This document shows positions 57,626 to 64,000 of a DNA stretch of 64,000 nucleotides, one piece after another. The position numbers and the translations under genes were made by a program. The stretch spans positions 14,756-78,755 of the forward strand of contig JAZKIX010000069.1 of NCBI GenBank assembly GCA_040384645.1. Reading direction: 5' to 3'. Source of the stretch: JAZKIX01 sp040384645. Its GTDB lineage: Bacteria; Pseudomonadota; Gammaproteobacteria; Burkholderiales; Burkholderiaceae_D. Position 1 is the first letter of the stretch, and every line of letters begins with the position of its first letter. The notes under the pieces were generated by a model. It ran no database searches. It was not told the DNA's origin and saw only the letters and a program-made list of their open reading frames with translations.

Positions 57626-60505
57626 TTACCAATTGACGCTATCGGTCAAGGTAACAGTGCCGCTGGCAGGCGTATTCATGAAGCGATTGCCGCTCAGGTT
57701 TTCCCAGGTCACGCTGCCGTCTGCATTCTTGCGAATGTATTTGTATTGCACCACGCTACTGGCTGGCATGGCGACAGTGGCTTTCCACACTGGATAAGTA
57801 GCCGCATTAAGCGCCACCGCCGAACCGGTATTCCAATTGCCCAGGGCCGCGATATTGCCGGTCACGAACACATTTTGCCCCCATGCAGTGGTCGCTGTCG
57901 CATTGAACAGCGCATTGACGCCACCGCCACCCCCGCCGCAACTGACCGTATCGTTCAAGACTAGCGCGCCAGAAGCTGGCGTAGTCATGCTGCGGCTAGC
58001 GACGCTTTCCCATGTCACGCTGCCATCACTATTCTTGCAGTAATAGCGATACGAGATGGCGGTGCTAGCAGGCAAGTTGACGCTGTTTTTCCACACGGGA
58101 TAAGTACTGGCATCACCCGGAATCCCAAGGTCGGCATTCATATTGCCCAAGGCAGCGGTATTGCCGGTGACATATACGGTCTGGCCGGTTGTGGTGGTCG
58201 CGGTGGCATTGACCGCCACCCCGACTTGCCCTGCCAATGGCGCGATTGCGCAGTTGTTGTAGCGGCCGCATACCGATGGGTCGATATCGACCACTTTACC
58301 GGCGTTGATCGACGCCAGCAGGTTGATATATTCGCCCATTGCCCAGCTCAGCGGTGCAATCGACTTGGTTGCGGTGCCGGGTGCATAGCCAGCCGGCGTG
58401 GTGACTTGCCAGCCATCGATCAAGGTCGCAGTATTGTTCCAGATTTGTTCGGGCAAGAAGCCTTCCGGTGTCGAGAATGCTTTCAAGGTCGTCAGAAAAC
58501 CACCACCGCTACTGCCGACGCCGGATTTAGCGATCTCATACATGCCGCGTTCAGCCGTAAAGATGGGCCACAAACGTCCGCGACCGGTACCGTTATAGGC
58601 GCTGCCATCGTTCTGTTCGCCATAGCCGTCGAAGTTATAACGGAACCAGGCATCGCCCTTGCCGGCAATGGTTTGCTTGATAGTGCTGTCGTATTCAGGA
58701 ATGGTTTCCAGGATGGTGCTGTCATTGGCGCGCTTGACACCCATCCGCACCAGTTCCAAAAAGCCACCGTCGATCACGCGACGTTGGTCGTGACTGCCGC
58801 CACCATTGCCGATATTGACATTGGTTGCCACGTCCGGCCCGCTTGACGGGTTGTAGACCTGTGGCCCGGTACCGCTATTGCTTTTGCCAGCCGGGTTGAT
58901 GCGGAAGTAGTACTTGCCATTGCCGAGCGAGCCGTTATTGGTAAAGGTCCAGGCTGCCACATTTTGCTGCCAATAGTCGGCCGTTGCCATGTACTTGGCT
59001 GCGCTGACGGTGTCGCCATTGGCACTGGCGATCTTGGATGCGGCCACCAGACCGGCGATTTCAGCGGCAATGGTCGATGGCGAATAGCCCGAGGTTTCTT
59101 CCCAGCGCTCTTGCGCGGTCCAAGGCCCATTGCCTACGATAAAGTCGGCAGCCTTCTTAATCTTTGGCCAGAGCGGATTGTAAATCGTCGAACCCATCCG
59201 GTAAGCCAGCGAGATTGGCATCGCTTGCTGATCCATCTGGATGCCAGTCCAGAACGGCGTGCCGTCAACCCACGAATTTTGCGGGAAGCTGCCATCGGCT
59301 TTTTGTTGCACATTGAACAGGTAATTGACCGCCGCAGCGCCGGCACTCAAATCGCCTGCCGTAATCAGTGCATTGGCGAACTTGAACAGATCGCGCGACC
59401 ACACCAAGTGATAGCCATTGTCGCTACTGACACTTTCGCCCCATGGTGAACCTAGGCCGGCGATCATCGCACCGTTGGATTTATCCTGGATCGTCTTGAG
59501 TGACATCGCGGCCAGGTAATACTGATCGTCGGCAGTGCCGCCTTGGGTGCTCAGGCCGCTGTTGTAGGTATGCCATTGCGCATCGTAGGTCGTGCGTAAG
59601 GTGGCCAGATTATCGGACAGCGTGGCATTGGTGGTTGCCATCGCTTCCGTCTCGGTGGTGCCGAAACCGAGTACGACGTCAAATGAAATCGTGGTCGCCG
59701 TGCTGCCGCCAAAGTCAATCCAGCCCATTTGCGCCACGTTGCCGCCGGCGGCCAGATCAAAAGAAGAATTCATGGTCTTGTCTGACGCGCCGCCCAGTAA
59801 ATCGGTCCAACCGTCGTTGACGCCGACAAAGCCATTCGACACCATGGTGGTGCCGCCGACGTTTTTCCACGCTTGTGAAACACCGATGGCGGAGACGCGA
59901 TTGCTGTCCGACGCAACCATCAAAGTACGGCCGCCGGAAGCGAGCGTCTTGGATGTATCGCCGCCTCCGCTATTGTTCATCGAGGGGTTGTGCAGCAAAT
60001 ACAGATTGAAATTGCTGACGTTCTTGCCATTCAACGCGTTGAATGTGGTGCGTTGAATCAAGGCATTGCGGCTAGGATCGGTAAAAACAGTTTTGCTAAT
60101 TTGCCAGTGATGCCCCGCATTACTGCTGGCGGTTTGCCAAGTCATCGAGCGCTTGTCGGGCTGGGTCGCAGTGTAAGGTTGCAACTTTTCTTCATCGACA
60201 AAGGTCTTGGCCGTATCACCCACCAAGAATTGGAAATCGACTGTCTGCGCCTTGTCCACAGTGGGATAAAACACTTCCGTCACAATGCCGCGATAACCGG
60301 TGAAATACACGCGCGATGTGCTGCTGGCCGAGGTGCCAAGGAAAGATTTTTGCGCTGGTGCCCAGACTGACGTAGCGCCCGGTCCGCCGCTAGCAGTGCC
60401 TGCGGCAACTGCCGCGCCAGGGGCCAGGAACGCCGTACTCAATAATGCCGCCAATAGATGGGGCGTAAATCGGGATTTCATGCGATGTTTCATACCGTAC
60501 GTCAT
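57626..60505 (-). CDS. Secreted GH15 glucoamylase with two CBM20-like domains
   Basis: A secreted glucan 1,4-alpha-glucosidase, about 959 residues. It has a signal peptide ('PHLLAALLSTAFLAPGAAVAA'), a bacterial glucoamylase N-terminal beta domain ('SSTSRVYFTGYRGIVTEVFYPTVDKAQTVDFQF') and the GH15 (alpha/alpha)6 domain. Its catalytic acids lie in 'WTAQERWEETSGYSPSTIAAEIAGL' and 'GRGRLWPIFTAERGMYEIA'. Two C-terminal starch-binding repeats follow ('VYVTGNTAALGNMN', 'VFVTGNIAALGNWNTGSAVALNAATYPVWKATVAMP'), linked by Gly-rich 'GGGGGG'. ATG 60505 has AGGAG 8 nt upstream. It diverges from the esterase/AraC pair, suggesting shared control of alpha-glucan use. Confidence 0.95.
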   Translation of the reverse strand: MTYGMKHRMKSRFTPHLLAALLSTAFLAPGAAVAAGTASGGPGATSVWAPAQKSFLGTSASSTSRVYFTGYRGIVTEVFYPTVDKAQTVDFQFLVGDTAKTFVDEEKLQPYTATQPDKRSMTWQTASSNAGHHWQISKTVFTDPSRNALIQRTTFNALNGKNVSNFNLYLLHNPSMNNSGGGDTSKTLASGGRTLMVASDSNRVSAIGVSQAWKNVGGTTMVSNGFVGVNDGWTDLLGGASDKTMNSSFDLAAGGNVAQMGWIDFGGSTATTISFDVVLGFGTTETEAMATTNATLSDNLATLRTTYDAQWHTYNSGLSTQGGTADDQYYLAAMSLKTIQDKSNGAMIAGLGSPWGESVSSDNGYHLVWSRDLFKFANALITAGDLSAGAAAVNYLFNVQQKADGSFPQNSWVDGTPFWTGIQMDQQAMPISLAYRMGSTIYNPLWPKIKKAADFIVGNGPWTAQERWEETSGYSPSTIAAEIAGLVAASKIASANGDTVSAAKYMATADYWQQNVAAWTFTNNGSLGNGKYYFRINPAGKSNSGTGPQVYNPSSGPDVATNVNIGNGGGSHDQRRVIDGGFLELVRMGVKRANDSTILETIPEYDSTIKQTIAGKGDAWFRYNFDGYGEQNDGSAYNGTGRGRLWPIFTAERGMYEIAKSGVGSSGGGFLTTLKAFSTPEGFLPEQIWNNTATLIDGWQVTTPAGYAPGTATKSIAPLSWAMGEYINLLASINAGKVVDIDPSVCGRYNNCAIAPLAGQVGVAVNATATTTTGQTVYVTGNTAALGNMNADLGIPGDASTYPVWKNSVNLPASTAISYRYYCKNSDGSVTWESVASRSMTTPASGALVLNDTVSCGGGGGGVNALFNATATTAWGQNVFVTGNIAALGNWNTGSAVALNAATYPVWKATVAMPASSVVQYKYIRKNADGSVTWENLSGNRFMNTPASGTVTLTDSVNW

Positions 60506-60821
60506 GTTTTTATCTCCTATATTTTTATAATGGATACGCCTAGCGGCGCCCAGTGTCATGTTCGGCGCGCTTCCAGCCTGGCCCGCTTTTCACGGCAAAA
60601 GTATCGCCTGAAAAATTACATGCTTGCGTCCAGCCCAGAAACGGCGAATCGTCTTTGTATTTTTACTACTCGCTAGAAACATTAGTTAGGTAGCAAAAAT
60701 ACCCGGCTAGAGTAGCGCCATCGATTCAAGGAAATTGGATTTTTTGTGCTGATTCNNNNNNNNNNCAATCACCTAAAATCGACTGCCTCGATTTTCGATT
60801 CGCCACCTTGAAAATATCAAT
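60506..60821. other. Divergent control region of glucoamylase and esterase genes
   Basis: About 315 nt including a 10-N gap (60756-60765). AT-rich with no recognised operator. It must hold promoters for both directions, part of which is lost in the gap. Confidence 0.45.
60756..60765. other. Assembly gap (10 N) in the divergent promoter region
   Basis: Placeholder gap of unknown true length upstream of the esterase gene. Regulatory sites may be hidden here. Confidence 0.9.
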
Positions 60822-61874
60822 ATGAATCCCGAATACATCGGCCTGCAATCGATCCTGACCACGCATCTGGGACTATCCGGCGCCTTGGTGTCAGTGACCT
60901 TTGAACTGCTGGCACCGTTTGCAAAAGAAGTGTGCCTGATGGGTGAAATGACCGATTGGGAAAGCGCCCCGATACCCATGCAACGTGGCGCCGACGGCAT
61001 CTGGCGCACCAACATGAAATTGCGCCAAGGCCAGTGGCTGTATAAATTTATCATCGACGGCGTCTTCATCGCTGACCCATGCAACCCGCTCAAATCGGAA
61101 GACGGCCTGGGGGGCTATCACTCTTACTTATTGATCGGCGACGGCGACTGGGCCAGGCATGAGGCCACGCCCTACGGCGACATCATCCGGGTCGAGCTCG
61201 ATAGCGTCATTCTCGGCCGCAAGACCCACGTCCATCTCTACCTGCCGCCCGATTACGACCGCAGCCGCAACTATCCGGTACTGTATTTGCTGCACGGCTA
61301 CCGCACCGAAGTGAACCAATGGATCAGCAACGGCTTGATCCAGCACTTCATGGGCAACCTGCTGTCGCGCGCATTGATCGCGCCGTTTATCATCGCCATG
61401 CCCGCGACCAGCAGCGGCGAACATATCGAAAACTATGGCAAGTTTTTAAGCGATGAGCTATACGACTGGCTGCACCGCTATTTCGCAATCACACCGGGCC
61501 GGCAAGCGGCAGCGGTAGCGGGCATGTCGCAGTTTTCGCTCAGCGCCTTCAGCCTGGCGCAACGCAAGCCGGAACGGTTCGGCTTTGCGGCACCGGTCAG
61601 CGCATTCTATTCAGCCCAGTATTTGCAACAACTGGAACAGCAATCGCTTGCCATCGATTTCGGCCTGAAGCTGTATTGCGGCACCGAGGACTACGCCCTG
61701 CAACGCAATGAACGCTTTGTCGCCATCCTGCGCAAGAACGGCATCCGCTTCGACTATATGCGGGTCGCTGGCGACCATACCTGGCATTACTGGAACAGCA
61801 TCACGCGCGATTTGCTGATCGCGGTATCCGATTTTTTCAGCAACGGTGCCGAGGGGACTGGCCATGAGCAATAG
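60822..61874 (+). CDS. CBM48-linked esterase (enterochelin-esterase/esterase-D type)
   Basis: A 350-residue protein. The N-terminal CBM48/early-set domain is 'ALVSVTFELLAPFAKEVCLMGEMTDWESAPIPMQRGADGIWRTNMKLRQGQWLYKFIIDG'. The alpha/beta esterase domain is 'THVHLYLPPDYDRSRNYPVLYLLHGYRTEVNQW'...'AAAVAGMSQFSLSAFSLAQRKPERFGFAAPVSA'...'LYCGTEDYALQRNERFVAILRKNGIRFDYMRVAGDHTWHYW', with nucleophile Ser in GMSQF and His near the end. There is no signal peptide. The end overlaps the AraC gene by 11 nt. It faces the glucoamylase gene, so a role in glucan or ester modification is possible. Confidence 0.88.
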   Translation: MNPEYIGLQSILTTHLGLSGALVSVTFELLAPFAKEVCLMGEMTDWESAPIPMQRGADGIWRTNMKLRQGQWLYKFIIDGVFIADPCNPLKSEDGLGGYHSYLLIGDGDWARHEATPYGDIIRVELDSVILGRKTHVHLYLPPDYDRSRNYPVLYLLHGYRTEVNQWISNGLIQHFMGNLLSRALIAPFIIAMPATSSGEHIENYGKFLSDELYDWLHRYFAITPGRQAAAVAGMSQFSLSAFSLAQRKPERFGFAAPVSAFYSAQYLQQLEQQSLAIDFGLKLYCGTEDYALQRNERFVAILRKNGIRFDYMRVAGDHTWHYWNSITRDLLIAVSDFFSNGAEGTGHEQ

Positions 61875-62852
61875 CCGCCGCACTGACAGCCGTAAGTCCA
61901 GTGACACGATGAGCGATGACGCGGTGGTGCCGGCTGTACCGCACACCATTAGCCGGATTCAAGCCACCATCGAATTCATCGAAGATCATTTGCAAGAAGA
62001 ATTCGGCATGAAAGACTTGGCGCAAGTGGCCGAGATTTCGCAATGGCACTTCCAACGGATATTTCGCGCTACCGTCGGCGAAACCGTCAAGAATTACATC
62101 CGCTCGCGCCGCCTGTCGCACGCCGCCACCGCGCTGCTGGAATCGCATCACAATATTCTGGAAATCGCGCTCGACGCCGGTTTCGATTCCAACGAGGCCT
62201 TTACCCGCGCCTTCCGCACCCAGTTCAACACCACCCCGCGCGAATTCCGCCAGCAAAAAATTGCCTCCGGCTTCCCGCAAATGAAGCCGCAGATCAGCCA
62301 CAGCTACCTTGATCATTTGCACCGCAACGTTGGCCTGGTACCCGTCATCGAAGCCAGTCCCGCGTTTCGCCTGGTTGGCATCAAGGCCGACATCACGGTT
62401 GCGCACGAAGCCTTCGATCTGCAAGAACTGGTGCGCCCGCTGTGGCAATCGTTCAAGGCGCGCCTGCCCGACGATCAGACGATCGCGGCCATCGTCGCCC
62501 CCGAGANNNNNNNNNNGGGCGCGCCAACGACCGTGCCTGCCTACTATGCGATATCGTCAGCAGCAGCGAACGCGAAATCCACGTCTTCGTGCTGACCTGC
62601 GTCGAAGTAAAAGATTTCAGCGACGTCCCGGAAGGCATGATCACCAATGTCCGCCCACCGCTGCGTAATGCCATTTTCAGCCATGCCGGCTCTGGCGTGG
62701 CATGGGAATACACCATGCATTACATCTTTGGATCATGGTTACCGGAGTCGGGATTGAGCCTATTCAACGCACCGACGTTTTGCCGTTTTGTGCCGGATCA
62801 ATCGCCGTTTGATGAAGTGACCAAGTTGGACTATTACGTGGCGTTGCGGTGA
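61864..62852 (+). CDS. AraC-family regulator with GyrI-like effector domain (10-N gap)
   Basis: The N-terminal double helix-turn-helix of the AraC type reads 'IEFIEDHLQEEFGMKDLAQVAEISQWHFQRIFRATVGETVKNYIRSRRLSHAATALLESHHNILEIALDAGFDSNEAFTRAFRTQFNTTPREFRQQ'. The C-terminal GyrI/Rob-like domain is 'VIEASPAFRLVGIKADITVAHEAFDLQELVRPLW'...'HVFVLTCVEVKDFSDVPEGMITNVRPPLRNAIFSHAG'...'FGSWLPESGLSLFNAPTFCRF'. Frames disagree across the Ns (62507-62516), so the true gap length leaves remainder two on division by three. The gene is probably whole. ATG 61864 overlaps the esterase end. Confidence 0.9.
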
Positions 62853-62949
62853 TTTTTACACCGTAGCCGGGGGCTTATGAAGCATTGCCAAACGCATTTG
62901 ACTGCGACGCCTAATAGACGCGCATTGAATATACGCATAGGAGAAAACC

Positions 62950-63107
62950 ATGCTTGCGCTAGACGACCTGAGCGTCCCACCAACCTGAGCATCAACAGCG
63001 ACTTGCTGTGACGGGCGAGAGAATTGGAGATCAACCTCTCTGCAACATTGGAGCAGGCGCTAAGCAATCAATGGAATGTCAAACAAACAACAGCGGTAAT
63101 GGCATAA
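62950..63107 (+). pseudogene. Broken CcdA-type antitoxin remnant
   Basis: The best reading (one frame shift near 62970 and one in-frame TGA at 63008-63010) gives 'MLALDD' then 'RPTNLSINSDLL*RARELEI' and 'NLSATLEQALSNQWNVKQTT'. This matches CcdA antitoxins, with the ribbon-helix-helix start and the 'LSATLE.AL' segment. AGGAGAAAACC precedes the ATG. No ccdB toxin gene follows. It is therefore a decayed toxin-antitoxin module. Confidence 0.7.
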
Positions 63108-63156
63108 CAGACGCAAGCCAGCCAGACCGCCGTTGTTAAATCTCCCAATTGGTGTC

Positions 63157-63489
63157 TTAGGTGTTGTCCTTGATTGTCGTTGATGCGCCATTCGCCTTCA
63201 CGCTGTCTATGCCGCCATCTCGAGATGCCTCTGAGGCGTACATTTGGCTGGTGCCAATCACCTGACTATTTACAGCCTTAAGATTGAAAAATGCTTTTCC
63301 ATTAGACGCCATCTTGCGTTCATAACGCTCATCAGCGGCACAATTTGCTTGTACCGACGCGATCCCGTTTTGAGCAGATCCCTTCGCCTTGTAAAGCTCA
63401 CTTGTGAGAATGGTTTCGGCATTACCCGCCTTGAGAACGAATCGGAATTGCCCGTCGCTACTTTTGTTAAGTTCAAACCAACCAGCCAT
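63157..63489 (-). CDS. YegP-like DUF1508 protein
   Basis: A small two-repeat protein, 110 residues. Repeat 1 is 'GWFELNKSSDGQFRFVLKAGNAETILTSELYKAKGSAQNGIASVQANC'. Repeat 2 is 'ASNGKAFFNLKAVNSQVIGTSQMYASEASRDGGIDSVKANG'. These carry the DUF1508 pattern F.L.A.N...I..S..Y. Function is poorly known. ATG 63489 has GAGGAG 8 nt upstream. Confidence 0.92.
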   Translation of the reverse strand: MAGWFELNKSSDGQFRFVLKAGNAETILTSELYKAKGSAQNGIASVQANCAADERYERKMASNGKAFFNLKAVNSQVIGTSQMYASEASRDGGIDSVKANGASTTIKDNT

Positions 63490-63662
63490 TTGAATACTCC
63501 TCGTGTGGGACATCGAATGCGCAGACTGCGCGGTAACAACCTGGTAAAGATGTAATGTAATCCAACCAGCAACATTTTGCGAATATCGGCTAACTCATCG
63601 GCGTTAAATAGCGTTGCTCCAATGTCTGATCCTCATTTTCTGATCTGTAGCAAGGTTTTATC

Positions 63663-64000
63663 CTAATTCTCAATCACCGTACGCAGCAAGGGCGACTCGA
63701 ACATCGCTACAGGGGAAATAGCGGGTTCCTCCCATGGAATCCGGTGACCGTAACGCTCTCGCATCTTGGCTTGAACGGCAGGATCGGACAGCTTGAACTC
63801 TTTGATGCGCTGTAAATGGCCGATTTTGATATTCAGCGCTTGGTCGTAAATTTTCCATACCAGCTCAGAACAATAAATACGTTCATTCGACCATTCGAAA
63901 GTCAGGTCATAAGGACGGCCCTCAAATCGACTAGCGGCGTCGTGCATTCTTTTAACTGCCGATGGTGTGAGGAGCGCCGGCGCATTATTCAATCGCTTGA
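63663..64000 (-). CDS. YiiX/YebB-like NlpC/P60-type cysteine hydrolase (partial)
   Basis: The minus-strand frame is open through the window edge, so the N-terminus is missing. The visible part is 'AVKRMHDAASRFEGRPYDLTFEWSNERIYCSELVWKIYDQALNIKIG' with the Cys motif 'YCSELV', as in permuted papain-like YiiX enzymes (usual length 180-230). The His-bearing half is expected upstream, outside the window. Substrate unknown, probably an amide of the envelope. Confidence 0.82.
   Translation of the reverse strand, partial: KRLNNAPALLTPSAVKRMHDAASRFEGRPYDLTFEWSNERIYCSELVWKIYDQALNIKIGHLQRIKEFKLSDPAVQAKMRERYGHRIPWEEPAISPVAMFESPLLRTVIEN

Overview
The window looks like a draft chromosome scaffold from a betaproteobacterium. 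The Burkholderiales, and probably the Oxalobacteraceae, fit best by gene content and protein style, but no rRNA or other decisive marker is present, so this placement is inference. Seven runs of exactly ten N interrupt the sequence. Five lie inside genes, and reading-frame comparison shows they are fixed-size placeholders, not measured gaps.

Layout. 1-10.9 kb (minus strand): a flagellar export, rod and ring cluster read fliQ-fliR-flhB-flhA-flgF-flgG-flgA-flgH-flgI-flgB-flgC-fliE-fliF, with fliF running off the left edge. The order differs from the usual primary flagellar loci of betaproteobacteria and suggests a second flagellar system. 11.7-21.6 kb: a LacI-family regulator, two tandem paralogous secreted GH9 cellulases and a convergent secreted protein of unknown function. 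All three structural genes are preceded by GTAAA-CCG-TTTAC-like palindromes, which makes a local cellulose-response regulon likely. 21.8-27.6 kb: an OmpR-type two-component pair, divergent from an SPFH/prohibitin-like membrane protein and an exported partner of unknown function. 27.7-39.6 kb: a small membrane protein, a cobalamin riboswitch, a BtuB-like receptor, btuC, btuD and late corrinoid genes (cobO, cobU, cbiB, cobC). Two surface-protein genes, an IPTL-CTERM-like protein and a collagen-like/YadA-head/peptidase-S74 protein, interrupt the corrinoid genes.

39.7-46 kb: a small kinase-like ATPase; a TetR regulator whose operator recurs before a 45-residue membrane protein and an alpha/beta hydrolase; a Tat-exported PhoX phosphatase behind a three-repeat Pho box; a fragment of an acyl-CoA synthetase; and an M48 metalloprotease. 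46.6-53.5 kb: a double-ATPase KaiC-like protein overlapping a hybrid histidine kinase, followed by a second sensor kinase overlapping a single-domain response regulator. 53.6-57.0 kb: a SWIM/SNF2 helicase. 57.6-62.9 kb: a secreted GH15 glucoamylase with two starch-binding domains, divergent from a CBM48-esterase and an AraC/GyrI-type regulator. 62.9-64 kb: a broken CcdA antitoxin remnant, a YegP-like protein and the end of a YiiX-like cysteine hydrolase.

The most unusual feature is a family of seven ~80-90 bp intergenic elements at about 12.76, 27.65, 30.71, 35.30, 42.05, 44.95 and 57.10 kb. All share an AT-rich hairpin with compensatory base changes, a conserved CAATAAA...CGTGCGG linker and a second hairpin ending in ATACCCCC. 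All seven lie in the same orientation, six directly downstream of plus-strand genes. I do not recognise this family; it could be a mobile palindromic element or a structured RNA at transcript ends.
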